43,004 nt of DNA from an uncultured Bacteroidales bacterium (GCA_946403215.1 CAMIZG010000014.1:1-43004); one strand, 5' to 3'. Shown: positions 15,443-24,400, counted from the first letter of the stretch. A program made the numbers and translations. Notes: generated by a model not told the origin, from the letters alone.

Positions 15443-18400
15443 TTACCGCGCAGCCTTGTTCGCCTTGCGGTTGGCGATAGCACGCTGGATGTCGTAGGCG
15501 ATCGGCGAAGCGACGAACAACGACGAGAACGTACCAAATACCACACCCATCAGCAACGCGAATACGAAGCCGCGAATGCTCTCACCACCAAAGAGGAAGA
15601 TAGCCAACAGCACGATGAACGTTGACATAGATGTCGAGAACGTACGCGACAGGGTAGCGTTCAAGGCATCGTTGATGTTACGCTCGCGCTCACGCTTGGG
15701 ATACAGACCGTTGTACTCACGCACGCGGTCGAAGATAACCACGGTGTCGTTGATAGAGTAACCAATAACGGTCAGGATAGCCGCGATGAACGCCTGGTCG
15801 ATCTCCATGGAGAACGGCATAATCTTCCACAAGATGGCGTACAAGCCAAGGATGATAACCGTATCGTGGAACAAGGCAGCCAGAGCGCCTACCGAATACG
15901 CGAAGTTGCGGAAACGAACGAGGATGTACAGGAAGATAACAATCAAGGCTGCAATAACTGCCCATACAGCCGAAGTTGTGATGTCGTCGGCAATAGCCGG
16001 ACCAACCTTCTGCGACTGCATGATACCTACGTTCTCGTTCACCTGCGTGGATTGGAATTCAGCAAAGCTCAGGTCTTGTGCGAAGAACTGCTTTGTGCCA
16101 TTGTAGATGAGTTGCTCAATCTCGTCGTCGAGGGTCTCCGTATTGTCATGAATGCGGAAGTTGGTAGAGATACGTACCTGATCATTGGACTCGCCAAAGG
16201 TGATGACACGTACGGTGAGGTTCTCGCCAGCGGTGTTCTGCTCAGTGAAGACAGCCAGCAGGGATTGCTCAACATTCTGCGTATTGATCGGTTGGTCGAA
16301 GCGAACGACATAGTTACGTCCACCGGAGAAGTCGATACCCAGGTTCAGCTTGCCGAACACGTGGGGATCAAGACCCAGGATAGCGAAGATAACCAGTGCA
16401 CCTGCCAACGGATAAGCCCACTTACGTGCTGCGATGAAGTCGAAGTGCATGTTCTGCCACCAGTTCTTGGCTATAGCCGAAGTGAACGGCAGCTCCTTGG
16501 CATCCTCACGCTTAGCATAATCCTCAAGCAACAGACGTGTGATGAACACAGCTGTGAGGAACGACGAGATGATACCGATGATATACGTTACGGCAAAGCC
16601 CTTGATCGGACCTGTACCGAATACAGCCAGAATGATACCGGTCAAGAGTGAGGTTACGTTGGCATCAACGATAGCGGAAATAGCGCCCTTGAAGCCATCC
16701 TCGATAGCCTTGCGCATGTTCTTACCGGCGCGGAGTTCCTCACGGATACGCTCGTAGATAAGCACGTTGCCATCCACAGCCGTACCCATGGTGAGCACGA
16801 TACCTGCGATACCCGGCAGTGTCAGTACAGCCGAGAACGACGACAGGATACCTACCAGCAGGAACACGTTGCACAGCAATGCGAAGTCAGCAATCAGGCC
16901 CGGGATCAGACCGTAATAGAAGAGCATGTACAGCAGTATGAGCACGAAGCCCAGAGCAAACGACCACAGACCGCTACGGATAGCTTCCTTACCCAGCGAC
17001 GGACCCACTACATCCTCCTGGATGATGCGAGCCGGAGCGGGCATCTTACCGGACTTGAGAGTGTTAGCCAAGTCCTTGGCTTCCTCAACGGTGAAGTTAC
17101 CGGTGATCTGTGAGTTGCCACCTGCGATCTCGTTCTGTACGGTCGGGAACGAATAAACGAATCCGTCCAATACGATAGCAACCGACTTGCCGATGTTCTC
17201 TTTGGTAATACGCTGCCAAGCCTTGGCTCCCTCAGCGTTCATGGACATCGATACGTTGGCATAAGCGCTAATCTGCGAGAAGTCAGCGCGTGCGTCGGTA
17301 ATCACGTCACCTTCGAGCGACGGACGGCCGTCACGCTGTGCCTTCAGGGCAACGAGCTGGTAGAGCGAGTTGGCTTCGTCGGTAGCCTTAACCGTCCAGC
17401 GGAAGCGGAGCTCGCGGGGCAGCACCTGCTTGGCCTGCTGCGAGGTGAGGTAAGCCATCACGCGTGCAGTGTCGGTGTAGTGAACAGTGCCGACAACGGG
17501 GCCACGAAAAGCCTGACCGGCCTGGTTAACCGACGGGTTGAGGATAAAGAACAGCGGGTGAGCCTTCTTGTAGTTCTCCACAGCCTCGGCCTGCTCTTTG
17601 GCGGCAGCAGCTGCGCTGTCGTTAGCAGCCAGAGCCTCTGTAAGTTCCTCAACGCTGGCATCGGCCTTCACCTCTTGGGCGTCAGTTTTTACCTGCTCGC
17701 CGTCAGCCTCTTCGGTGGCTATATTGGCAGCCCCCAGTTCGCGGTCAATCTGTGCGATCTGCGGCAGCAGTTCGGCAAAATCGTATGTCTCCCAGAACTC
17801 GAGGTTAGCCGATCCCTGGAGGAGTTTACGCACGCGCTCAGGCTCCTTGATACCCGGGAGTTCGATGAGGATACGCCCCGACTGAGCCAGTTTCTGGATG
17901 TTAGGTTGAACTACGCCAAAGCGGTCGATACGGGTGCGGAGTACCTGGAACGAGTTGTTGATAGCGCCCTCAACTTCCTCACGGATAACGCGCTCAACTT
18001 CCTCGTTGGTAGAGCTGGTAGTTACTTTGTCCTTGAGTTCGAAGGTGGCGAAGATAGAAGCCAGACGTGCGTCGGGATCCACCTCGCGGAACGAAGCCAG
18101 GAACAGGGTTACGAAGTCGTCGCCGCTGGATTTCTGCTTCTCTTGTGCGAGAGCCATAGCACGGTTGAAGTTCTCACTCGTGTTGTAGCCGCTCAGTGCG
18201 CGCAGAATGTCGGGCACACTAACTTCCATAGTTACGTTCATACCGCCCTTGAGGTCAAGACCGAGGTTGATCTCTTTCTCACGGCACTCTTTCAGCGTGT
18301 AGCCGAACCACACTTTCTTGGGGGCAATAGAGTCCAGATAGAGGTACTCTTTTGTCTGGTCACCGGCTGCATACTCCTTGGCTTGCTTCTCGTAGTGATT

Positions 18401-18484
18401 GACAACAATCGAGAACGAGAGATAGAAGGCGCAAACCAAGAACAGCAGTACAGCCAGGGTTCTTACAATTCCTTTGTTTTGCAT
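15443..18484 (-). CDS. secDF: SecDF fused protein-export membrane subunit
   Basis: 1013 residues. Uses the proton motive force to help SecYEG release exported proteins. One chain contains the SecD half (residues 1-~640) and the SecF half (~660-1013), the common Bacteroidetes arrangement. Seen: NLGLDLKGGMNVTMEVSV and the GTAVDGNVLIYERIREE block in SecD, GIDFSGGRNYVVRFDQP and GYSINDTVVIFDRVRE in SecF; each half carries six membrane helices around a periplasmic loop. An acidic Ala/Glu/Asp-rich insertion lies at ~240-300 in the first periplasmic domain. The leader of about 165 nt is unusually long and structured. Confidence 0.96.
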   Translation of the reverse strand: MQNKGIVRTLAVLLFLVCAFYLSFSIVVNHYEKQAKEYAAGDQTKEYLYLDSIAPKKVWFGYTLKECREKEINLGLDLKGGMNVTMEVSVPDILRALSGYNTSENFNRAMALAQEKQKSSGDDFVTLFLASFREVDPDARLASIFATFELKDKVTTSSTNEEVERVIREEVEGAINNSFQVLRTRIDRFGVVQPNIQKLAQSGRILIELPGIKEPERVRKLLQGSANLEFWETYDFAELLPQIAQIDRELGAANIATEEADGEQVKTDAQEVKADASVEELTEALAANDSAAAAAKEQAEAVENYKKAHPLFFILNPSVNQAGQAFRGPVVGTVHYTDTARVMAYLTSQQAKQVLPRELRFRWTVKATDEANSLYQLVALKAQRDGRPSLEGDVITDARADFSQISAYANVSMSMNAEGAKAWQRITKENIGKSVAIVLDGFVYSFPTVQNEIAGGNSQITGNFTVEEAKDLANTLKSGKMPAPARIIQEDVVGPSLGKEAIRSGLWSFALGFVLILLYMLFYYGLIPGLIADFALLCNVFLLVGILSSFSAVLTLPGIAGIVLTMGTAVDGNVLIYERIREELRAGKNMRKAIEDGFKGAISAIVDANVTSLLTGIILAVFGTGPIKGFAVTYIIGIISSFLTAVFITRLLLEDYAKREDAKELPFTSAIAKNWWQNMHFDFIAARKWAYPLAGALVIFAILGLDPHVFGKLNLGIDFSGGRNYVVRFDQPINTQNVEQSLLAVFTEQNTAGENLTVRVITFGESNDQVRISTNFRIHDNTETLDDEIEQLIYNGTKQFFAQDLSFAEFQSTQVNENVGIMQSQKVGPAIADDITTSAVWAVIAALIVIFLYILVRFRNFAYSVGALAALFHDTVIILGLYAILWKIMPFSMEIDQAFIAAILTVIGYSINDTVVIFDRVREYNGLYPKRERERNINDALNATLSRTFSTSMSTFIVLLAIFLFGGESIRGFVFALLMGVVFGTFSSLFVASPIAYDIQRAIANRKANKAAR

Positions 18485-18649
18485 AATAGTTATTTAGTTT
18501 GTTTTTGTTTCCGCTATGAGTTACTATAGCACACAATCCGCACTGCACCCCGAAAAAACGGCGGCGAGGCAGTCGATTTTTCGGAGAGCTGAGGCAATTG
18601 GGCGCTTTATGGCGCATAAGCGGCATCTTGAAACCCAATTTGCCGAAAG
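18485..18649 (-). promoter_or_regulatory. Structured 5' leader of secDF
   Basis: Between the predicted start (~18649) and ATG 18484. It contains two hairpins: CGCTT-(T)-ATG / CAT-AAGCG at 18603-18622, and a longer one pairing CCGAAAAA with TTTTTCGG around a GC-rich loop (about 18550-18586). No supported ORF lies in it. Whether it regulates secDF is unknown. Confidence 0.4.
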
Positions 18650-18655
18650 CGACCA

Positions 18656-18687
18656 CAAATTTACAAATAAATTTTGATAAATGCAAG
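18656..18687 (-). promoter_or_regulatory. Promoter of secDF
   Basis: Reverse strand CTTG (18687-18684), 20-bp spacer, TAAATTTG (18663-18656). Back-to-back with the tRNA promoter at 18724-18755. Confidence 0.6.
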
Positions 18688-18723
18688 AAAAAAACACTTT
18701 TTTTGCAAAAAAAAGCAAAAAAA

Positions 18724-18755
18724 TTTGCATAATTGAATTTTTTGTTGTATCTTTG
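18724..18755 (+). promoter_or_regulatory. Promoter of the initiator tRNA
   Basis: TTTG at 18724-18727, 20-bp spacer, TATCTTTG at 18748-18755. Predicted start near 18762, about 95 nt before the mature tRNA 5' end. Confidence 0.75.
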
Positions 18756-18855
18756 CACCCGCTTACGAGATTTAGCGACAATCAGAAGGCCATCTTGCAC
18801 AATGTTGGTAAAATGGAAAGATTGCCCTGTACGTCGCTTTTCATAAGAATCGCAT

Positions 18856-18927
<72 letters not shown>

Positions 18928-18930
18928 CAC

Positions 18931-18953
18931 AGCCGCAGTAAGCGGCTTTTTTT
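18931..18953 (+). terminator. Terminator directly after tRNA-fMet
   Basis: AGCCGC (18931-18936) / GCGGCT (18942-18947), 5-nt loop, then a run of seven T starting within the stem end. Confidence 0.85.
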
Positions 18954-18962
18954 ATCTAGGTA

Positions 18963-18975
18963 CAGAATAATTCTG
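18963..18975. repeat. Inverted repeat just before ttcA
   Basis: CAGAAT-A-ATTCTG, a perfect 6-bp palindrome half-site pair around one base, ending 9 nt before the ttcA ATG. Could be an operator or a small hairpin; no regulator can be assigned. Confidence 0.5.
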
Positions 18976-18984
18976 AATTACATT

Positions 18985-19746
18985 ATGCACACGCGCACCT
19001 CCGAAGAAATAGAATGCATTCGTCTGGGCAATCGCTTGGCCAAGCGCTTTCACAAGGCGTGTGCTGATTTCTCACTCATTCAAGAGAGCGACCATATACT
19101 GATAGGACTGAGCGGTGGCAAGGATTCGCTGGCGCTGGTAGAACTATTGGGCAAGCGTGCGCAGATCTTCGTGCCGCGGTTCAGGGTTACCGCCGTACAC
19201 GTGCGTGTTAAGGAACGCGCGTACCTGAGCGATATGAGCTACCTGCAGTCGTTCTGCGATGCGTTCAAGGTGCCGTTGCTGGTTCGAGACACCTCGGTTG
19301 GCGAGGAGAAGGGGGACAAAGATCCGTGTTTCCTATGCTCATGGTACCGTCGCAAGGCACTCTTCGACGCGGCAGCCGAACTAGGATGTAACAAGATAGC
19401 TTTCGGGCATCACAAGGATGATATAGCTGAAACGCTGTTGATGAACCTGATATATCAAGGCAGCTTCTCGACCATCTACCCCAAACTACAGATGGATAAG
19501 ATGCCGTTGCAACTGATCCGTCCACTGTGTATGATCGAGGAACGCGACCTGAGCCGCTACGCCGAGTTGCGGGGTTATGAGCCGCAGAAGCAGGCTTGTC
19601 CGTTTGAGAAGAACTCCTCCCGCGCCGAGATCAAACACCTAATTACTGATCTGGAGCGCCTTAATCCCAATGTCCGTGACTCGCTCTGGGGTGCTATCCA
19701 ACGGCAGCACGAACGCCTTACTCCACGTACAGAACCAAGCCTTTGA
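18985..19746 (+). CDS. ttcA: TtcA-family PP-loop tRNA thiolase/ATPase
   Basis: 253 residues from ATG 18985; the frame runs upstream into the tRNA gene, which is not a credible start. TtcA makes 2-thiocytidine at tRNA position 32 with an Fe-S cluster. Seen: PP-loop LSGGKDSLALVELL, the CxxC pair PCFLCSWYRRKALF, and GHHKDDIAETLLMN; a third cysteine occurs in ACPFEKN. The substrate may differ in this distant relative. No clear own promoter is seen between the tRNA terminator and ATG, so expression may depend on read-through. Its 3' end overlaps rlmI (opposite strand) by 29 bp. Confidence 0.88.
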   Translation: MHTRTSEEIECIRLGNRLAKRFHKACADFSLIQESDHILIGLSGGKDSLALVELLGKRAQIFVPRFRVTAVHVRVKERAYLSDMSYLQSFCDAFKVPLLVRDTSVGEEKGDKDPCFLCSWYRRKALFDAAAELGCNKIAFGHHKDDIAETLLMNLIYQGSFSTIYPKLQMDKMPLQLIRPLCMIEERDLSRYAELRGYEPQKQACPFEKNSSRAEIKHLITDLERLNPNVRDSLWGAIQRQHERLTPRTEPSL

Positions 19747-20944
19747 GGTACTCTCCTTCGGGGTGGTAGATATTAATAGGGTGATCTTGCGGTTGGTGCA
19801 ACTGGTGCAGGATGCGCACCTTTCTGCCCGTCTGTGCTGCTGCACTGAACACAGCCAGACGGAACGCCTCCTTATCCACCGCCTGCGAGCAGCTGAAGGT
19901 GAACAATATGCCTCCCGGACGAATCATCTCGATGGCCTTGGCATTGATGCGCTGGTAGCCGCGCAAGGCGTTCTTGACTGCATCGCGGTGCTTGGCGAAA
20001 GCCGGAGGATCGAGGATGATCAGATCGTAGCGTCTGCCCTCGGCGCACTGGGCACTCAGATAGTCAAAGGCATCAGCCGCCACAGCACGATGGTTGGTGC
20101 AACCGGGGAAGTTGCGTGCCACATTGGTGTTGACCAGGTCAATAGCTTTCTGACTGACATCCACCGAATCGACTGTCCGGGCTTCGCCGCGCAAGGCGTA
20201 GAGCGAGAAACCACCTGTATAGCAGAACATATTCAGCACATCCTTGCCCCGGGCGTATCGCTCAACGAGAGCACGGTTCTCACGCTGGTCGATGAAGAAG
20301 CCCGTCTTCTGCCCGCGCAACCAGTCAATACGCACCTCAAGGCCGTTCTCGGTTGCCCAGTACTCCTCTGACTGCTGATTGCTGACTGCTGATTGCTGAA
20401 TAAGCCAGCCTGTCCTGTCGCCCTCAACGGGGGCTTTGAAGGGGAGGGTGTCGTCGGACTTGTAATAGACGGCAGTGACCTCGCTGACCGTATCAACGAC
20501 GGCTTGGGCGATCTGCCGACGGTACACATGCATGCCTACGGAGTGTGCCTGCACAACGGCTGTCGCACCATAAATATCCACCACCAGACCGGGCAACGAG
20601 TCGCCCTCGCCATGGATAAGGCGGTAGATGGTGTTGTCCTCGCGCAGCAATCCCAGGCGCTGACGCATCCGGTAAGCTGCCGCTATACGCTCTTGCCAGA
20701 AGAGCTCAGGCAGTTCGCCAACACCAAATGCCAACAGGCGCACCGCAATGGATCCCACTTGCCAATGACCGACACCCAGCACCTTGTGTTCAGACGACAT
20801 CACACGAACCAACTCGCCCTCAACAGGCGCAGGCTCCGGATGGTCGGCATCCAAAGTGACACGCGCTATAGCGCCACTGAACACCCATGGGTGAAAACGC
20901 AGGATAGACTCCTCCTTGCGAGGCTTGAGCTGAATAGTAGTCAT
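19718..20944 (-). CDS. rlmI: 23S rRNA m5C methyltransferase RlmI-like
   Basis: 408 residues from ATG 20944 (MTTIQLKPRKEESILRFHPWVFSGAI); the open frame upstream passes through the promoter. N-terminal PUA domain (~1-80), central EEHEEN-type domain, and a C-terminal Rossmann methyltransferase with DVLNMFCYTGGFSLYA (motif I) and the catalytic-loop ILDPPAFAK plus FSCS. RlmI methylates C1962 of E. coli 23S rRNA; the same target is inferred. Residues ~182-193 (QQSAVSNQQSEE) are encoded by a heptad tandem repeat absent from my picture of the family. Transcribed from 20990-21022. Confidence 0.88.
   Translation of the reverse strand: MTTIQLKPRKEESILRFHPWVFSGAIARVTLDADHPEPAPVEGELVRVMSSEHKVLGVGHWQVGSIAVRLLAFGVGELPELFWQERIAAAYRMRQRLGLLREDNTIYRLIHGEGDSLPGLVVDIYGATAVVQAHSVGMHVYRRQIAQAVVDTVSEVTAVYYKSDDTLPFKAPVEGDRTGWLIQQSAVSNQQSEEYWATENGLEVRIDWLRGQKTGFFIDQRENRALVERYARGKDVLNMFCYTGGFSLYALRGEARTVDSVDVSQKAIDLVNTNVARNFPGCTNHRAVAADAFDYLSAQCAEGRRYDLIILDPPAFAKHRDAVKNALRGYQRINAKAIEMIRPGGILFTFSCSQAVDKEAFRLAVFSAAAQTGRKVRILHQLHQPQDHPINIYHPEGEYLKGLVLYVE
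20367..20401. repeat. Heptad tandem repeat, five units, inside rlmI
   Basis: Five 7-bp units in phase: tctgact, gctgatt, gctgact, gctgatt, gctgaat (35 bp). Consensus (G/T)CTGA(T/C)T. It encodes a Gln/Ser/Ala/Asn linker. Confidence 0.85.
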
Positions 20945-20989
20945 AATAGTTAGAATTTGCTGGTATGCGCCATTTGCTGAACGCACTTG

Positions 20990-21022
20990 CAAAGGTACGA
21001 AAAGTATTGCAATTAAGCAAAT
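20990..21022 (-). promoter_or_regulatory. Promoter of rlmI
   Basis: Reverse strand TTTG (21022-21019), 21-bp spacer, TACCTTTG (20997-20990). Start near 20983. Confidence 0.75.
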
Positions 21023-21038
21023 AAATTTGCTCAAAGAT

Positions 21039-21069
21039 TTGCATAAATGGAAAAATAATTGTAACTTTG
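21039..21069 (+). promoter_or_regulatory. Promoter of the M13 peptidase gene
   Basis: TTTG at 21039-21042, 19-bp spacer, TAACTTTG at 21062-21069. Start near 21076, leader about 66 nt. Confidence 0.8.
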
Positions 21070-21141
21070 CATCCGTATTCGGCAAATATCCACAGCTTGG
21101 CCAATCAAAAGGAATAACAAACCACAAATAAAAAATAACAA

Positions 21142-23157
21142 ATGAAAAAACTAATCCCAATTATTGCCATGGCAGCAATGATGACCGCTTGTACCGGCAG
21201 CAAACAGACAACCGGTATCCCCTTGAGTAACCTGGACACGACCGCCGTGCCGCAGAACGACTTCTACCAGTACGCATGCGGCGGCTGGATGGCAGCCAAC
21301 CCCCTGACACCCGAGTATTCTCGTTTCGGCTCGTTCGACAAACTGGCTCTGAACAATCTGGAGCAGGTCAACGGCCTGATACAAGAGATAGCCGCCAAGA
21401 AACAGAAACCGGGTTCGGTAGGTCAGAAGATAGGTGATATATACAATCTCTGCCTCGACACCACACGCCGCAATCAGGAAGGCATTGTGGCGGTAGAGCA
21501 GACTCTGAAAGATATTCAGGCTATTCAGTCGCGCGAGGTGCTCTCGCAGAAACTGGGTGCGGCCATGGAGTACGGGCTGTTTGCCATGTATGTGGATGCC
21601 GACGCCATGAACTCATCGATGAACATCATGAACGAGTACCAGGCAGGCTTTGCGCTGGGCGAGAAAGAGTACTACCTCGACGAGGACGAGACCACCCTGA
21701 ACATCCGCGCCAAATATGTGCAATACGTAGAGAACATGTTCCGTCTGTTCGGCCAACCGGAGCCGGAGAAAGCTGCGCAGACCGTCCTGCGTCTGGAGAC
21801 CCGTCTGGCACGTGCCGCCAAGAACAATGTGGAGCTGCGCGACCCGATTGCCAACTACAACAAGATGTCTGTGGCTGACCTGCAGGCCCTGGTACCGCAG
21901 CTGAACTGGGCGGAGTTCTTCGCCGCACTGAACGTCGAACTCGACAGCGTGAACATCGGTCAGACCGCTCACCTGCAGGAGGTAGGCAAGCTGCTGGCCG
22001 AAGAGCCGCTGGAGGATATCAAGACACTGCTGACCTGGCAGGTGCTCGATGGTTCGGCTTCGTACCTGACCGACGAGATCTACATGGAGTCCTTCAACTT
22101 CTACGGCAAGGTGCTCTCCGGTCGCGAGGAGCCTTCACCGCTGTGGAAACGCGGCGTTGGTGTAGTCAACGGCACACTGGGCGAGGCTGTCGGCCAGATG
22201 TACGTGCAGAAGTACTTCCCCGAAGAGAACAAGCAGCGCATGCTCAACCTCGTGCACAACCTGCAAGCCTCATTGGGCGAGCGTATTCAGGCTCTGGACT
22301 GGATGAGCGACGAAACCAAAGCCAAGGCTATCGAGAAGTTGCAGGCGATGACCATCAAGATCGGTTATCCTGACGAGTGGCGCGACTATAGCGACCTCCG
22401 TATTGATGCCGCCGACACCTACTACGCCAACCTACAGCGCGCCGCCAAGTTCGAGCAGGCGTACAGCCTGAGCTTCCTTGGCAAGCCCGTTGACAAGAAA
22501 AAGTGGTACATGACCCCGCAGACCGTGAACGCCTACTACAACCCCTCCAGCAATGAGATCTGCTTCCCCGCAGGTATCCTCCAGTACCCGTTCTTCGACA
22601 TGACTGCCGACGATGCCTTCAACTACGGCGCAATCGGCGTAGTTATCGGTCATGAGATGACCCACGGCTTTGATGACCAGGGCTGCCTGTTCGACAAGGA
22701 CGGTAACATGAACAACTGGTGGACTGAGGAGGACAAGGCCAAGTTCGACGCCCGCACCAAGGTCATGGCGGAGTACTTCAACGGTATTGAGGTCGCTCCC
22801 GGCGTACACGCCAACGGATACTTCACCCTCGGCGAGAACATTGCCGACCACGGAGGTCTGCAAATTTCCTTCCAGGCGTTCCGCAATAACGAGCAAACCA
22901 AACCCGAGGCTAACCGTCTGGGCGAGGTGGACGGTTTCACACCGGAGCAGCGTTTCTTCCTAGCTTATGCCAATGTATGGGCAGGTAATATCCGTCCGGA
23001 GGAGATCCTCAACCGCACGAAATCCGACCCTCACTCCCTCGGCCGCTGGCGTGTCAACGGCGCGCTGCCGCACATCGCCGCCTGGTACGATGCATGGCAC
23101 GTAACAGAGGAAAGTCCTCTGTACGTCGCTCCCGAGAACCGCGTACACATCTGGTAA
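21142..23157 (+). CDS. pepO: M13-family (neprilysin/PepO) metallopeptidase lipoprotein
   Basis: 671 residues. Zinc oligopeptidase acting outside the inner membrane. Lipoprotein signal with Cys17 (MMTAC). Seen: N-terminal M13 block NDFYQYACGGWMAANPLTPE, the NAYYNPSSNEICFPAGILQ substrate-groove motif, zinc site GHEMTHGFD (His504, Glu505, His508), GENIADHGG (third ligand Glu565), and the family C terminus ending in HIW, where the Cys-x-x-Trp seen in many homologues is absent. Single-gene unit with its own promoter and terminator. Substrates unknown. Confidence 0.94.
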   Translation: MKKLIPIIAMAAMMTACTGSKQTTGIPLSNLDTTAVPQNDFYQYACGGWMAANPLTPEYSRFGSFDKLALNNLEQVNGLIQEIAAKKQKPGSVGQKIGDIYNLCLDTTRRNQEGIVAVEQTLKDIQAIQSREVLSQKLGAAMEYGLFAMYVDADAMNSSMNIMNEYQAGFALGEKEYYLDEDETTLNIRAKYVQYVENMFRLFGQPEPEKAAQTVLRLETRLARAAKNNVELRDPIANYNKMSVADLQALVPQLNWAEFFAALNVELDSVNIGQTAHLQEVGKLLAEEPLEDIKTLLTWQVLDGSASYLTDEIYMESFNFYGKVLSGREEPSPLWKRGVGVVNGTLGEAVGQMYVQKYFPEENKQRMLNLVHNLQASLGERIQALDWMSDETKAKAIEKLQAMTIKIGYPDEWRDYSDLRIDAADTYYANLQRAAKFEQAYSLSFLGKPVDKKKWYMTPQTVNAYYNPSSNEICFPAGILQYPFFDMTADDAFNYGAIGVVIGHEMTHGFDDQGCLFDKDGNMNNWWTEEDKAKFDARTKVMAEYFNGIEVAPGVHANGYFTLGENIADHGGLQISFQAFRNNEQTKPEANRLGEVDGFTPEQRFFLAYANVWAGNIRPEEILNRTKSDPHSLGRWRVNGALPHIAAWYDAWHVTEESPLYVAPENRVHIW

Positions 23158-23179
23158 GCTGCTGACCAACCCACACAAG

Positions 23180-23214
23180 GCGAGCACTTCATTCATTTGA
23201 GGTGCCCGCTTTTT
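23180..23214 (+). terminator. Terminator of the M13 peptidase gene
   Basis: GCG-a-GCACTTC (23180-23190) pairs with GAGGTGC-c-CGC (23199-23209) with one internal mismatch and one wobble, followed by five T. Confidence 0.8.
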
Positions 23215-23256
23215 CGTGTGTTTGAGTGAAAAAAGAAGATATTAGAAACTTCCGCC

Positions 23257-23286
23257 CGAAAGATTTCATAATTCAAAAATCTTTCG
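23257..23286. repeat. Perfect 10-bp inverted repeat between pepO and mrp
   Basis: CGAAAGATTT (23257-23266) / AAATCTTTCG (23277-23286) around a 10-nt loop. It lies 74 bp beyond the mrp stop on its strand and may be an inefficient terminator for mrp, but no T run follows. Confidence 0.6.
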
Positions 23287-23359
23287 TATCTATGCGGCGA
23301 ATTTAATCATCGCCAGCTCTTAGACGACAAATAGAAGAACAATTAAGCGTGTTAGGATA

Positions 23360-24400
23360 TTAACTCAATTGTGCTGCAATCTGATTGAAGATCTGTGCAG
23401 CCGGATGTCCCTGCTGCAGAACGATAGGCGTGCCTTCGTCGCCACCCTCGCGGATGGACTGCACGAGCGGTACTTCGCCCAGCAAGGGGATTTGCAGTTC
23501 TTCAGCCAAGCGCTTACCACCGCCGCGGCCGAAAATGTAATACTTGTTGTTTGGCAGTTCAGCAGGTGTGAAGTACGACATATTCTCGATGAGTCCAAGT
23601 ACAGGTACGTTGACCTTCTCGTTGGTGAACAGGTCAATACCTTTGCGTGCATCAACGAGCGCTACATCCTGTGGTGTGGTGACCACGATAGCACCGGTAA
23701 TTTGGAGCGTCTGGATGAGTGTGAGGTGAATATCCGATGTTCCCGGTGGCAGATCGATAAGGAAATAATCAAGTTCACCCCACAAGGCATCATTGATGAG
23801 TTGCTTGATAGCATTGGATGCCATTCCCCCGCGCCATACGACGGCAGAGTTCACATCAACGAAGAAGCCAATAGAAAGCATCTTTACTCCGTACTGCTCG
23901 ATGGGAACGATGAGATCACGGCCATTCACCGTCTCAGCCACAGGGCGTTCGCCTTCAACGTGAAACATCTTCGGCACACTCGGTCCATGAATATCGGCAT
24001 CGAGCAGCCCGACACGTTTGCCCTGCTGCGCCAGAGCTACAGCTAGGTTGACAGCAACGGTTGATTTGCCTACTCCCCCCTTGCCCGAGTGAATGGCTAT
24101 CACGTGTTTGGCCTGCAGCGAACGCCCTTCGGCTGCGGCTTCGGGCTGTACTTGCTTGCGGTACTTAGTGTGAATATGCACTACAGCACCGGGTTCAGCG
24201 TAGGTCTGCACTGCCACCTCAGCGGCTTTGAGAACCGAACGTTGGAACGGATCAGTGTCCTTGTCAAAGATAAGCGAAAAGGACACCTCCAATCCGGAGA
24301 TGCGAATATCGTCCTCGAGCATGCCAGCCTCAATGAGGTTCAGACCATTACCCGGGTAACGAACGTGCTGAAGGGCGTCAATTATTTGTTTGGGATACAT
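23360..24400 (-). CDS. mrp: Mrp/ApbC-family Fe-S carrier ATPase
   Basis: 346 residues. Thought to carry Fe-S clusters to target enzymes. N-terminal MIP18/DUF59-like domain (~1-85), then deviant Walker A GKGGVGKST (106-113), DADIHGPSVPKM, WRGGMASNAI, DLPPGTSDIHLTL. The C-terminal CPxC pair present in E. coli Mrp is missing: ENMSYFTPAELPNNKYYIFG stands in its place. This variant is, to my knowledge, common in Bacteroidetes, so cluster binding by this chain should not be assumed. Overlaps trmB by 23 bp; last gene of the holB operon. Confidence 0.92.
   Translation of the reverse strand: MYPKQIIDALQHVRYPGNGLNLIEAGMLEDDIRISGLEVSFSLIFDKDTDPFQRSVLKAAEVAVQTYAEPGAVVHIHTKYRKQVQPEAAAEGRSLQAKHVIAIHSGKGGVGKSTVAVNLAVALAQQGKRVGLLDADIHGPSVPKMFHVEGERPVAETVNGRDLIVPIEQYGVKMLSIGFFVDVNSAVVWRGGMASNAIKQLINDALWGELDYFLIDLPPGTSDIHLTLIQTLQITGAIVVTTPQDVALVDARKGIDLFTNEKVNVPVLGLIENMSYFTPAELPNNKYYIFGRGGGKRLAEELQIPLLGEVPLVQSIREGGDEGTPIVLQQGHPAAQIFNQIAAQLS

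Noticed and set aside
16355..16366. CACGTG core inside secDF as a second parS
   Set aside because: Flanking bases do not fit the 16-bp consensus.
20945..21160. Upstream extension of RlmI by 72 residues
   Set aside because: It covers the rlmI promoter and the opposing pepO promoter and contains no family sequence.
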